DNA of 64,000 nucleotides from Paramecium octaurelia (taxonomy: Eukaryota > Ciliophora > Oligohymenophorea > Peniculida > Parameciidae), in the NCBI GenBank assembly GCA_905182995.1, contig CAJJDP010000048.1:417990-481989 (forward strand). The letters run 5' to 3'. Under the pieces are notes generated by a model that was not told the origin of the DNA, searched no databases, and saw only the letters and a program-made list of their open reading frames with translations. Every line of letters begins with the position of its first letter. Position 1 is the stretch's first letter. Shown here piece by piece: positions 47,631-59,893 of this stretch. A program made the translations under genes and the position numbers.

Positions 47631-48915
47631 TTTAATGTAAAGTTACAAATGAAGAATTTTTATATAATTTCAAATTATTTTTTAAAATCGACTCTTAGCA
47701 CTCGAGTTGTTTAAATCTGTGATTTTTTTTTATTTCATTTTTCGAAAGTATTTTAATCTCATATATAAGGTTATTAAAATTAGATTTATTAGTTAAATAA
47801 CTATGATGAACTTCTTAGAGTCATACATTGAATTGCATAAATCAATTTAATGACTCTATAAAAAAATTGAAATTTGAGCATCAGATACTTCATTTTAAGC
47901 AAATAAGATAAAATTCAAAGAGAAATTTTCTACATTTTGATAAACTAATTCATAATTTATTATTCCCCAATAAATCTGTGACTGGTTTATAAAAATAAAA
48001 TGTGTAGTATTTACTCTTAAGGTTTTAATATGAGAATTTAAACGATAAATTGTATCATAATATTCTCTTTCTTCTTGTAGATCATAATAATATGCAACAT
48101 TTTAGTTAAGCTATTTTACAATTAAATAATTCTCATCAATATAGTCAGGCTTGAAATCAAAATTTAGAGATGGGTGCCTAATCTATTTTCTTATCTCAAA
48201 AGAAAAAATAGAACTGTTTTAAATATTAATCTAGAGTTATATCATGAAGGATAAATTACGATAACTCATAAATAGAATGACACTAGTAATATTTACATTC
48301 TATTTGCATTAAATTAATCCAATATTTTTTAATGTTGGATTATTCTCAACTGTAGGCAATAAATCTTTAAGTATTTTTATGACATTCTAAGAGAATTAGA
48401 TACAAATTCCATTAAGTTAGATTGTGTAAATCGTTATTTCTACTTCAAAAACTTAATTATAATCCAACTTTTCTAACCCAATAAATGAATCCACTGATTC
48501 CTCAATGTATTTAATATCCAAATTATAATTATTTGAAAGGTGAATTAAACTAAAATTATAATTTTTAATAAATAGATAGGTTTATTACAATGCATTCTGT
48601 AATTTAACCAAATTTTATGTTTTAATAACATTTTCATGAAAAGGAAAACCGACTCTAAATTTTATGATTTATACCTAGAGTTCCTTACAATTTGAATGGT
48701 CTTCTAAGATGCACTAGAGTAGATGAATATGCAAATAGTCATTTAATTGACAAATCGATAGAAAATAATTTTCTGAAATCCAAAATACCTAGTATAGGAC
48801 ATTTTCTGTATCTAATTATGAAATTTCACACAAAATTTTGTCTTCTAAAATAATTGCTGAAAATGGATACATTATTAGCTTATTGTTATCTAAAAAAGCA
48901 ATATTCTTTTGTTTA
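47631..48915. repeat. 1285-bp direct duplicate, copy 2
   Basis: Second copy of 46345-47629. The left edge abuts the N and the right side continues uninterrupted into the giant gene. Confidence 0.9.
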
Positions 48916-51900
48916 ATACAAAATATAAATGAATCTATGCAATCTTTAAATTGTTTAATAAATTACAAAGGTCCCTATAATGTAATATTTTCATTCTCCT
49001 TTATTGTTACATTATGTATTGGACCCAAAAACATTTCAGAAATTTTTAACTTCAATTTTTCATTCTTTTCGATTTTCAAAATCAATTAGTTTGATTAAGC
49101 AGATAAAAGATGACATTCATTTAAAATTAAAATGCTAAAATTGATACTATCTTCAAATTTGTAGGTTGGATTTAATGTTAACTGATAAGATTAGAGCAAT
49201 GTTTATTGATTGCTAACATTAATATTAATAAGGGACACTATTTGATTCAAATAATGGTACCAGATTTACCCATTATACAAATATAATAAAGTATTATTGA
49301 TTAATTCAAAATAGACATCATTTGTTTAAATAATATTAATTAATTGGATTGTTGTTGTAGTGATAGAGTATGTAGCTATAAAAAGAGATTGGTTTTTTTC
49401 AATTAAAATTGCTAATTTCAAAAAAGTAAACTTGTACTTTAAAGGGTTTGAGAATTGATATTCTTATAAAGTATAATTATTTAATTGGTGTAATGCATAT
49501 TCATCCAAATGATATAATATTAGTGAGTTCGTTTGATTTTGTACTCCCCAAAGACAAAAGGAAGTTTTTAACTAATTTCTAATAGTAATAATTTAGACTC
49601 CTGATAATTAAAAGCATTTTACCTCACCATTTAATTCATAGGCAAAAATATTTTCATATTGAATCAATTTATAAGACCCTTATTCTTTATAATATAAAAT
49701 TTATTTTGGTTCATAAAGATATGATGAGATGTAATTGAAATGATTTTATGAAAACTAATCTAAATATATTAATAAAGGATATTCTGAATCCTTAACATAT
49801 AGAATAATTTATTCAGAAGTTTATTAGATTTTTATTATTTCCATATTAAAAGGTATTTAACTTAAGGTTATTTATCCTGAAAAAAGTTAAATCATTTCGA
49901 TTTTCATTTTATTTGTATCAATAATATAATAATCTTCTAGATATTCTATTACTTCAAATTGTTCGATATTTATGCTCAATTAAATTTGGTTTTTTTAACA
50001 ATTAAGGAAATAGTATTGATTTTCAGCTTGGAAGACTATAAAATTGATATTTTTAATAGATAATAAAGTAATCTTACTTTTAAATTTATATCTTTTTATT
50101 CTTTAATAGCATTAGTTCTCTAGTTTTTCTTTATATATGATACTCATTCTAACGCTTCCAGTCTTATTATTATGAAATTCAAACTCTTGTTATTGAAATT
50201 AAGTAAATGAATCAATAGTGAGTTTTTCTTCTTGTTGATATTAGCAATTCTTTTATACTAAGAGTGAATACTAGAAATTATTATTCTATTGGATCTTTTT
50301 TTCATATTGAATTTTGAAACACTTTAACAATTATTATGAGCCATGCTTTTCAAGTCTCTTAATTAGGTATACAAATTGTTATTAAGGTTTAACATAACTA
50401 CTTATTGGAAAATATCTATAGAATTATGACTATACTTTGAATTTATCTATTTAATAAAACAAGTTATCTTATTCTAAAAAAAATAATGATGAATTTAAAA
50501 TATTATATTTTTGATATAGATGTTCATCAATCCTTATATTTAACTCATTTTAATTTTGTAAAAAGAGAAAACCAGAAAAAAAATGAATTTGATCAGTTTT
50601 AAAAGAATTATCTAAAACTATTTCATAGTTTATAATTTAAACTGGTTATAAATTTGTCTCATTTTTATATGTTATGAGGAGAACTTTTTAACAAATATTA
50701 GAAAGTATTATTTTCAATATTTGATTTTCACTTTTGTATATTGTATTAAGAATTGCTTAGCCAGCTTCCCACATAACTTAAAGATAATTATTTGCCTCAA
50801 CAAAATAAAGAGTCAATGAATTTGTTTAGCAAATTTGTATATGATCTATCTTAGTAAATAACTCAAGAGCAGGATTGTAATTCTTCATTTTAGATTAAAT
50901 TATAATTTTTAATTATTCATTATTTATTTCAAATACCTTCCATTAAAAACAATTGACAAATGCAATTATAATTTAATTTTTATCAAAAAGATTGAATTAT
51001 TTCTTTTTGCACTTATCCTGTATTTAAATAGAAACATCATACTCCAATATCAGAATCACTTCACCTAATAGGCTTACTTAATATTGTTTTAAAGTAAATT
51101 AGGTCATGCAAAATAATAATAGGTTACCATTAACTAGTTAATAAAATTCATCACAGGACTCTTCATTAGTTATATTTGTTTTAATCTTGATGCTTTCAAT
51201 ATTATTTTCTTATTTTTCATAATTTAATATATCAATTTTGATACATGTTATATAATAGTTAAGATCTAAAAATAATTAACAAATAAGTTTCTTTAATAAA
51301 ACCTCTTAACCTAAGGATTTAAAAATTCTTGTTTGAATTGGAACAACTTCAAAAGGAATAGTAAATAGTTGTTATACAATTTTATTATCAATATGCTTCA
51401 GATTGTAATAATTTTCCTCATTTCCTTCTAAAATAAAACAATCTTAAGCCTCTTAGTAACATGTTATTATGGGTTGTATTTGCTAAATCTCGCATGAATT
51501 TGAATTTATCTAAAATATCTAGACTTCAAAGACAATGATAATAAACAACATTGTTTAATATTTTTGGAGAAAAATTAATTAAATAATAGTTATCATATAT
51601 AAATTTTATTGATTAAACAATACATCCATTAAATTTAATTCTGTATTGATTAATTGAAATCAATTGACTTAACTACTACTTTTGAATAGAAATACTGATG
51701 ATACAAATCACAATTTGCTGAAAATCTTAAATCATAAGAATTAATATATTTAGTAAAGTACTTTGCTTCTTCAACTTTGTAGTAATTCTAATTTCTAATC
51801 TAATAATCAATAATATAATTCTTAAGGTGAAGCCTAATTATTTCAATAGAATTTCGTGGAGTGTTTGATGATATCCTACTAGAATTTTGGAGTTTTTCTA

Positions 51901-52960
51901 CAATTTTATTGATCAAGGGTTCCAGATTATATCCCAAATTATGATAAGGGAAAAATTATTACCAATCATATTTTAAAGTTTTAGAAAAACCTCAGGCAAA
52001 CCTATGTTTTTATGATCCTATAATTATTAATTACCTATAAATGAAGATCCTTTCAGCATATTAATTTTCTAAATTAGATTTAATTATTTCCTGGGATATT
52101 TGATTGAGCTCACAAATTATAAGAAACTTTTTGTTTTAGTGGCCTTTTAAATCGAATATTTTATTATGGATTACAATACTAGTACTTGCATATTCTATTT
52201 TATTATTATTACAAAAATGAGTATTTTACTATAGTTTTATAATATGTATCAAGTTTATGATGACATGCTCTTAAATTGATTTTTTGTAAATTAAAGTAAC
52301 ACAATTTCAAAAAGGGTATATAAATTAATCTTTTAGCGTTCTCTTTGACTGGAACATCTTAGGGTTGTTTTACAAACATTGATAAAATTGATTATTTATG
52401 TAGGGATTCTTTTTTCTTTTCAATATAATATAATAAATCGAGTCCTCAAAAATATTTCCAAACTTAGATAAGAATTAGAATATGTTTATATTTGAAATAC
52501 CAACAAATTAATGCCATAATTTTGTTACAACAGATTGGACTGTTAACTTGATTTCCTTTAATAAATGATATGTGTTAATTGCTATGTAAATTTAGACATA
52601 AAACAGTATTTGGTAATGTTTAATCATAACAATTATTAAATTCTGATGGTGCTCTTCGATGTCTTGATATTTGGATTTCAATTAGATTTTTTGATCTTCT
52701 GTAAAAGCAAAGTAACAAAAAAGGCTTTGTATAGCACAATTTTTATTAATCCAATTAGTTAGCAATTTCCTTAGCCAATATTAACATTATATTCTTTTTA
52801 AGTTAAAGATAATGATTCCATCTCTATAATGGTTATAGCCTTCAGATGTTAGCCAAAAGTGATTTTTTAATTAAATCTATTAATCTTCTAAATATTTGAA
52901 CAAATTAAATTAGAAAGAGTTAAGTAATTTATTGAAAGTGTAAAGTCCGAGGAGCACCAT
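47670..52960 (-). CDS. giant type I membrane protein with large extracellular region
   Basis: The stop is TGA at 47670-47672. One frame with TAA/TAG = Gln was checked open from there to about 49330, and the segment at 50880-51210 is in the same phase. The ectodomain consists of Cys-containing, beta-rich units (EESCDEFYQLVNGNLLLF, CMTQFTLKQYQVSLLG, DKILCEISQLD, YFLSICQLNDYLHIHLLQ). One C-terminal helix (KKFIIVIQLINLILITLYM) and a short basic tail (LKYFRKMKQKK) follow. Upstream of ~51500 the frame changes, implying introns; start candidates are 52960 (MVLLGLYTFNKLL) and 52787. About 1600-1700 residues. A surface protein is likely; the family is not recognised. Confidence 0.65.
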
Positions 52961-53085
52961 TTTGATTATTTAGAATTTGAGACTTTATTGTTAAAATAGG
53001 ACTCTTCCTAAACAATAGTATTAATTCAGAATAGTAATGAATAAATTATATAATATAAAATATTGAATATTAAAATAGCAATAGA

Positions 53086-54439
53086 ATGTTTCAAGGAGAT
53101 CAATATTTTGAATGTCATTTGGTTGAGACTCAACTGAATGATCAGGGATATCAAAATCTAGTTGACAAAGAGGAGACATTTTAATAAATTGAGAAATTAG
53201 ATAGTGGGTTTTGCAATTATCTAAAAAATGATATTTTAAATGATAAAAAATAATTATAGTAACTATTAATTAGAATTAATTAACAGTGGAATAAGAATTT
53301 AATGGTAGAACTTAAAAGAGAAGAAATCTTCACTTTGATTATATTAATGTTTCTTAATTAAATAAATAGGAAACAATAGTTTGGAGGATTTTATTTAATA
53401 AATATGGAACATTTTAAGAAATCTTAAATTAGACTTTGTACTCAAAAGATGCGATGCATAGAGAATTACTTACGTTTATTTTATAGGAATAAAGACAATC
53501 TTTTAGAGAGTTCATTCGATAACAAAGAAAAAGAGCAATTTAAAAATTAAATTGTTAAATTCATAAAAAATATACAAAAAGTCGAATTTTCATTTAATGA
53601 AGGTGACGAAAAAAGCAAATTAAACATATCTATTAATGCAACCAATCATCGTAATGAAGATTAAATGAATTCAACTGTTGTTGACTTTGCAGATCGGAAT
53701 ATTGGAGGGTTAACATTAGATAGTTATAATTGTGCCTAGGAGGAAGTAGACAATTATTGTTATATTTTAGATTCTAATGCTTATTTTTCCAGAAGCTCTA
53801 GTAACTATGATATTTATTCCACCTATGAAGGATAATGAAGCTGTTTTAATAACTAATATAAAGAAGTTCTCTAAATATTCTGGATACGAATAATCTTTCA
53901 CCTGGAAAGAATAAGATGATTTAGATAAGAATTTCTTTAATATGCTAGTAATTATTATTAATACTTAGGCCATTGATGCAAAGCCATTTAGTGGAAGCAC
54001 AATATAGTTTAAGAAACACAATTTAGACAGAGAGATGCTGAAATGTTACTCAGGATTCTCATTAGCTTTAAAATACTAGCCAAATAATGATATTTCAACT
54101 GGAAGATGGGGATGTGGTATATTTGGAGGAAATCAGTATCTGAAAACAATGATTCAGTTGATTTGTTTTGCTTAAGCAAAATATGAAAATGAAAATAGTA
54201 CAGCAAAATTGATAATTAATACTTTGAATAATCCGAACCTAATAAATTTTGTAAATGACCTTAAGAAATATGAATCAATATTAAATTTACAGAACTTAAT
54301 AAAATTGTTTTAAGAATTATCATAACGTTTTTAATATTCCAATGATGATTAATTCTAGGATATGATAATCAATTACTTTTAAAAATAAATACAAAAAGAA
54401 GATTTAAATTATTCTGAAAAGTAAAAGGGTACAAAATGA
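53086..54439 (+). CDS. PARG: poly(ADP-ribose) glycohydrolase
   Basis: 442 residues after a 25-nt intron at 53746-53770, which falls directly after the QEE signature. Motifs: VDFADRNIGGLTL and CAQEE (Gln218, Glu219, Glu220), then ILMLIFPEALVTMIF, NEAVLITNIKKFSKYSGY, AIDAKPF, CYSGFSLALKYQPN and TGRWGCGIFGGNQYLK, all in PARG order. The enzyme removes poly(ADP-ribose); the second Glu of QEE is catalytic in the family. The canonical GGG loop reads GGL here, with a longer spacer to QEE. The N-terminal 150 residues are a helical accessory region. No PARP catalytic gene is in the window. Confidence 0.93.
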
Positions 54440-54766
54440 AAATAAATTAGATATATTCAATATTGTTACATATTTTATTATATTAGAATAGAATTAAGTA
54501 GTTTTCTACTCAACTAACCTAAAATTATAAAAACTCCTTAATTATTCTAGGAGTTGAAAATATATTATTATTAAAATATTATCAGAACGATTATAAAAGA
54601 GTAAAACAACTGATCAAATAGTTTTAATTAGATAAAAAGACTGATAACTATCAAATAGTGATCCAAATCTGATACATAAAACAATCTTTTTTATGATAAT
54701 AGAATAAATTTTATATTCTATTATTAAATGCATTATATGCAAAAAAATATTGCTTTATTATTATTC
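54440..54766. other. intergenic, nothing recognised
   Basis: AT-rich spacer of about 330 bp. The downstream gene could start earlier in phase, at 54728 or 54737. Confidence 0.4.
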
Positions 54767-55704
54767 ATGTATAATTAATAATTTGATCCATCCTAGAATA
54801 GAAGGAATAACAACTAATATCGAACTTCTAATTAATATCCATATAATGATCCATAAATTAATTACCGAAATCAAAATCAGATCTATAAATATTAAGAACA
54901 ATCATAAAAACTCTAAGATTAAGCTTTAATTTAGTATTACATTCATGAAGATTTTTAAAATTTGATCAATCTTATCTATTCTTTGTAAGCAGTATCTGAA
55001 CATTTCAACCATGATCCTAATAACGAAATGGTCATTTTGAGTAGAAATAAAGTCATTACTTAGCTAAATATATCGAATTCAATTCATTATGATCTATAAT
55101 AAAATTACAGGGATCCAAAATATCGAGAATTAATATAAAGGGAGAAATTGAAAGTGTAACAAGCAATCTCTTAATTTCCTAATGATCTTAAATAATCAAC
55201 TTATTTGAGGAGTTATCAACAGAATAGTTTATCTGACTAAATACGACATAATTATTAGCAACTTGATAAGATTAGAACCCCTGCTACATTTAATCAAAAT
55301 GTGGTTTCTCAAATCTTTTCTTCAATGCAATTAATTGATAAAAATGTTTCTCAAATAAAATCCTTGAATTAGTATACTGTCCCTACCGAATAGGATGTCT
55401 TAGCTAAAGCAAGGTATTAGGTGATGATATAATTAGGCAATACTACTCTATGACCTAGAATAAACTATATGCAAATTTTTAGAAAGGATAGCAGTATTAA
55501 TCATAGATATATAGTAAAAAGGAGTAATTCTAAGCCCCATAATAATTGGAATGGAATTAATAATAGAAACATTCTCCTCAATTTATCTAATCCCAAATCA
55601 TTACTCCACCTAAATAATAAAGATATTAATCTACTTAACATTAACAATAAAAAATGTCAACAAGCAGTCATATTTGGGGTTTTTAAAATTTGGCTAATTC
55701 TTGA
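54767..55704 (+). CDS. Gln/Asn/Tyr-rich protein
   Basis: 304 residues after a 23-nt intron at 55414-55436, without which the frame stops at 55453. M at 54767 (MYNQQFDPSQNRRNNNQY); earlier in-frame ATGs lie at 54728 and 54737. A prion-like Q/N/Y-rich head is followed by a more ordered helical middle (YIHEDFQNLINLIYSLQ, LIQREKLKVQQAIS) and a Gln/Ser/Pro-rich tail ending HIWGFQNLANS. Possibly an RNA-granule or scaffold protein. No domain was identified. Confidence 0.72.
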
Positions 55705-55905
55705 AGTTGGAAATATAAATCAAAATGATTACAATAAAAATAATATACAAATAATTCAAGTACTTAATATACTATTTATTATTTAATATAATATGCTAAT
55801 GAAAATCCAACTTAAAGTTATATCATCTATCTTTAACATGCCATTATGTGCTTGAAATATATCCTAATATGCAGCCCATTCACTTAAAAATAAACAAACA
55901 TTGTA

Positions 55906-56383
55906 ATGGATTTCAAATTGGAACATGAAGCCTGGCAATTGGTAAATTAAAAGATTAACAACTATCAGATCCAAAATAAGTTCAATTGTTTTATCTAAAT
56001 TCTACTTTATACATTCTCGATTGATTTTGATCAAAAGCCTGCGGATTTTGGGAGGATTATATTTTCTTTAGAAATAATAAAAGATGAAAAAGAGAAAATT
56101 GCACAAAATTTAAATAGAAAATAGTCACATTAATCAAGCAAAATGATTTTATCAAGCTAAGAATATGATCAAAGTATCAAATTCGATTGGATTTTAAAAG
56201 ATAAGAATGAATTGCAGATTGTAAAAGGCACTTTAATTTTTTTCAGCTCTTTATTGAAATAAAAAGTAACAATAATCAGGTTTCGTCCTATTCTAATAAT
56301 AAAAGCCCGAATAGATAAATTCATTATTAAATTTCGATGTTCTCCTCGTATTTGAATGTTTAGTAGAAAAATTTTAGATATGA
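55906..56383 (+). CDS. small protein, unknown
   Basis: 143 residues with introns at 56221-56246 (26 nt) and probably 56358-56377 (20 nt). M at 55906 (MDFKLEHEAWQLVNQK). The N-terminal 75 residues look folded (FNCFIQILLYTFSIDF, FGRIIFSLEIIKDEKEK), and the C-terminus is Ser/Asn-rich (KSNNNQVSSYSNNKSPNR). The 3' exon is short and could differ. Convergent with the next minus-strand gene. Confidence 0.55.
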
Positions 56384-56451
56384 TATTACTTTAGCTATCG
56401 ACATAAAGTATATTATAAATATTCTTTAAATTGCTTAAACTAATTTCTTTC

Positions 56452-56773
56452 TCAGCCTGAATGGATTTTTCGTATATTTTCATAAGGTAAATTTGTTTCC
56501 CTACTTAATGATGCCATAGTCTCACCATCTTAGCTAAAGCCTATATCCTTAATTTCTTCCTCAATTTCCAAACTTTAAATTAGCTAACATTCAATCCAAT
56601 TCTATAATTTGATTTCTTCTGAATATTTAACTAGAGTCACAACAAATTATGTATTTGGCCAAAAAATAACTCTATCGGCTTAATTTTGCAATTACAATAA
56701 TATTTAAACTTATATATACCTTTCCTATTTTTGATAATTTACTTACATTTACTACAATTTTATGATTTTCCAT
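56452..56773 (-). CDS. short WD40-like protein or fragment
   Basis: 97 residues after a 28-nt intron at 56725-56752 (GTA...TAG). M at 56773. It reads NQADRVIFWPNTQFVV, NWIECQLIQSLEIEEEIK and IGFSQDGETMASLSRE, which resembles one or two WD blades, then stops at TGA 56452-56454. That is too short for a propeller. It may be a truncated relic, or exons further 3' may have been missed. Confidence 0.5.
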
Positions 56774-57044
56774 AAAATAAATAATTATTCCAATATTTTT
56801 ATTAATTAACAAATTACTCTATATTATATATAATATAACAAATGATTGAAAATAAACTATTTTATCATCTTCTTTAATTTCATAAATGAATATGAAGGTT
56901 AAATTCTTTTCCTTAAAAATACAAAATTTAAATTCATTCAATTTGATAATCGATAAATAATACTAATATCAGTCTAATTGATATTTATTTACATTTAATG
57001 AATTAATAAATTAAAAAATATTGATTATAATTAGCCAATAAGAA
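56774..57044. other. intergenic, AT-rich
   Basis: No ORF, RNA gene or repeat supported. Confidence 0.35.
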
Positions 57045-58436
57045 TCACTTTTTGCTAAGTTTATGTTATTAGTCCTTCGGCTGATTTGACTTTACAGGTA
57101 ATTAATTGTTTTTAACACTTTGCACTTTAGGAGCATGCTCTACAGTATTTTATTTGACTTAAGGAGATTAAACTACTTGTTATTTTTAAACTGGAGTTGG
57201 TTTTTAAATAGGTTTTGCTGGTTGATTTTTTTATTAAACTTAAACAGGCTTTTCAATTTTTTATTTAGGAAGGATTTACTTCTTCTAGGTGTTTTTGGTT
57301 TATTTGACTTTAGATAAGTTAAGCTACAATATGGCCCATCCTAATTGAGGTTTCAAAAATTCATTATCAATGAGGGTAATTCCGAAATAGCCAGATGCAA
57401 ATTGAATGGGTATTTCTTAATGACGCCATTCAAGAGTTACAGGTGCCTTAGAAACTCCGGAAGGAAATTATTCTGGATATATTTGTTGAAATTTATCCCA
57501 AGTTTTTGAAAACTCATTTTTGACAAAAGGTTCTTTGTCATTAATATCTGCATTTTCATTGACTCTATAAGGGAAGAAGTAAGTAATCCACCCAGTTGCA
57601 AATCCAGGTCTCACGTCATATATTTTGGGATCTGGATGTTAAAATCTATAAATATTATTCCAGAAAACTTTGTCAACATTTCCTTAATATAATTGAATGA
57701 ATTAATCTAAAATTGGCACAATTTCATTAATCCACCAATCCAATTCAAATTCTCTAAGTGGTTCTACATTTTATCTTAATTATTGCCAATCTTCCAAAGT
57801 ACCTTGAAGTTTAATTTTGGAAATTCCGCACCCAGCTCCAACTATGTATTTAAAATATTTTTGCATTGTATCCATTAAACTTACTTCATAACATACTTTT
57901 TCTACATCTCTAGTGGTTGAATACTTTTGTACACAAAGCTCATATCTCTTCTACCCTATTTCATTTTTTATCAATTAAGAAAATTAGGTCGGAAATTCTT
58001 CCCATTTGTAATCTTCAATTTGATCTATGTCCTCAACTATAATTTTCAATATGTGTTGTCCTTAAAAGTTTACAAACTTGTCTCTAAACTTTTCCGCGTT
58101 GAGTTTTATGTGGGTACAGAATCCTTAAGTAATGAGCAGTTAGATATCATCAGGACTGAAACATAATGGAAAATGATGATAATAAGCTATGTGAAGTGTA
58201 TTCACAAATTAATTAGTAAACATCAATTACTCATTTTGTAATTGATACAATTTTAAGTTGTCGGTAAAGCTATGTCTAAATAAAGTATTTTTTTTAACTA
58301 TCTTCTCGTTGAGTTCCTTAATCTAATTGATCTGAGTTAATTCCTTATAATCATAATTTAAGCCTCCATCAATTATTTAAACTGATTCATTTTTCATATT
58401 TTTATTCAAAGTTCCTTTTTAAATATTCATATCCAT
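57045..58436 (-). CDS. DUF4419 family protein
   Basis: 463 residues, no intron. M at 58436 (MDMNIQKGTLNKNMKN), TGA at 57045-57047. Family blocks: NTLHIAYYHHFPLCFSPDDI, KYIVGAGCGISKIKLQG, LDWWINEIVPILDQFI, VFWNNIYRF, GFATGWITYFFPYRV, FPSGVSKAPVTLEW and IQFASGYFGITLID. This order and length match DUF4419, a domain of unknown function common in fungi and protists. A Gln/Lys/Pro-rich tail of about 95 residues follows and looks disordered. Confidence 0.88.
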
Positions 58437-58782
58437 TTCTTATTTAATAATGATTCAAAGGTAATAATTAAATTTGTTTTAATAAGACTAAATCTGATTA
58501 AAACCGATCATTATATAACTTTCATCCTATTAAGGCGTTAAGATAGATACTTAAGTTATGAGATAATACAGAATTAATAGTTAATTCAACGTTAGATTTT
58601 GGAAAATTAAATTAAAAAATGGTGCTTTTTTTGTTAAGCAATTATTAAAATAGAACGATTTAATTTAAAATCAATTCATTCTTCGAGTTTACTTAAAACA
58701 ACACTTTATTTCTTGCTATTAATACTAAATAACAAAAAATTGTGCTTTTTGTTCATATTATACCTTTTAAAGCAAGGTCAAC
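58437..58782. other. intergenic, nothing recognised
   Basis: AT-rich spacer between divergent genes, with no supported feature. Confidence 0.35.
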
Positions 58783-59081
58783 ATGGCCTAGTTTCAAATA
58801 GACTTTTAAATTATGAAAAAAAAATAATAAAGGAAAATTTGAAGATGAGCAGGTTTGGGACAAGTTATTCTTGACTACTTCAAATTATAAGAAGTTTTAA
58901 AATAGAATGGATTAAGTCTAATTAAATACTATTGCATAAAGATTTAAAGAATTGGGCAATCTAAGAAAAGTAAAATTTTTATAACTAAAAGTTAATCAAA
59001 AATATTGATATTAATAATTAATCTTGCTAATAAAAATTTTATCCCTTCTTAATCAACATATGGTCCCACAATTAAAATTGA
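58783..59081 (+). CDS. small gene with an apparent frameshift in a 9-A run
   Basis: ATG 58783 opens MAQFQIDFQIMKKK. Removing one A from the run at 58816-58824 continues it in phase as KGKFEDEQVWDKLFLTT, NRMDQVQLNTIAQRFKELG, then across a 22-nt intron (58970-58991) to TGA 59079. With the one-base change the length is 91 residues. This is either a homopolymer sequencing error or a recently broken gene. Function unknown. Confidence 0.45.
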
Positions 59082-59241
59082 AAAATGAAAAGATGTACTA
59101 GGAATCTATTTAAAATTACTTTATTTAAAAGGAACAAGGCAGAAAGAAATAACTCAAAATCACAATACAAAGAAAATGGTTGGGCATTCTCATTTAATAG
59201 GGCTAATCAAAATATGATATTCACATTAATTGATATGATAA

Positions 59242-59535
59242 ATGAAAGAAAATTATTTAGAGAAAATAGATAAAATTAAGCAATTTTTCGAAGTTGATTT
59301 CATTTAAATTAGGCTGGAATATTAGAATTTATTAAGTAGGTAATTTAAACTTTATTATGTTTTGTGGAAAGGGCTTATTGAAAAATAGAAGGAATAAATA
59401 AAATTATTAAATTAGCTATAATTTATGAAAAAGAATGGTGTTAATGATTTAGCATCATGGAAGAAATAATCAAATATAAAAAGATTAGAAGCACAATCGA
59501 CAATAGAAAATTCATAAATATTGATTGCCTTTTGA
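59242..59535 (+). CDS. short coiled-coil ORF, overlaps antisense ORF
   Basis: 97 residues: MKENYLEKIDKIKQFFEVDF, LIEKQKEQIKLLNQLQFMKK, SNIKRLEAQSTIENS, TGA at 59533. Composition is like other coding regions here. An open frame upstream (59085-59303, MKRCTRNLFKITL...) is in another phase and could be a preceding exon, but no splice joins them. It overlaps the C-terminal half of the minus-strand ORF 59893-59300; both cannot easily be real over that span. Confidence 0.35.
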
Positions 59536-59893
59536 AATAGATTAGTGATTTGAGCAAACTAGTACTAATAGATTCTCTATTCATAAGTTTCTATTTCTCC
59601 TAAATTCCGTAGAGTATCAGTTAGGCTTTTTTCTTTTCATAATTCTCAATCTTCTTTGATAGCTTCTTCTGCCTTTATAATTCAATAAATTAGTAATTAA
59701 TATTAAGAATAGTCTATGTAACAATTGAACATTTTTGCATCATTAATGGAGTCTAGTAAAACTATACATCAATCACATCTAAATAAGAATACAATGTAGA
59801 ATCATTTTAATCATTAACTTTTTTAATCAACAGAAGATCCTTTCTAAAAGTTGATTTCTTTATTCTACACAAAGAATTAGTCGTCTTACTCAT
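59300..59893 (-). CDS. putative coiled-coil / membrane protein
   Basis: 197 codons without TGA. M at 59893 (MSKTTNSLCRIKKSTFRK). The first 120 residues look genuinely coding (LYSYLDVIDVQFYQTPLM, QRQKKLSKKIENYEKKK). The last 75 residues (MNFLLSIVLLIFLYLIISS and following) are antisense to a K/E-rich plus-strand ORF and may be an artefact of that, so the true 3' end may be near 59540 through an unseen splice. Confidence 0.45.

Noticed and set aside
48838-49089. 83-residue plus-strand ORF
   Set aside because: Antisense shadow of the giant minus-strand gene.
55469-55786. 105-residue Asn-rich plus-strand ORF
   Set aside because: Wrong phase; the real C-terminal exon of the 54767-55704 gene runs through it after a canonical 23-nt intron.
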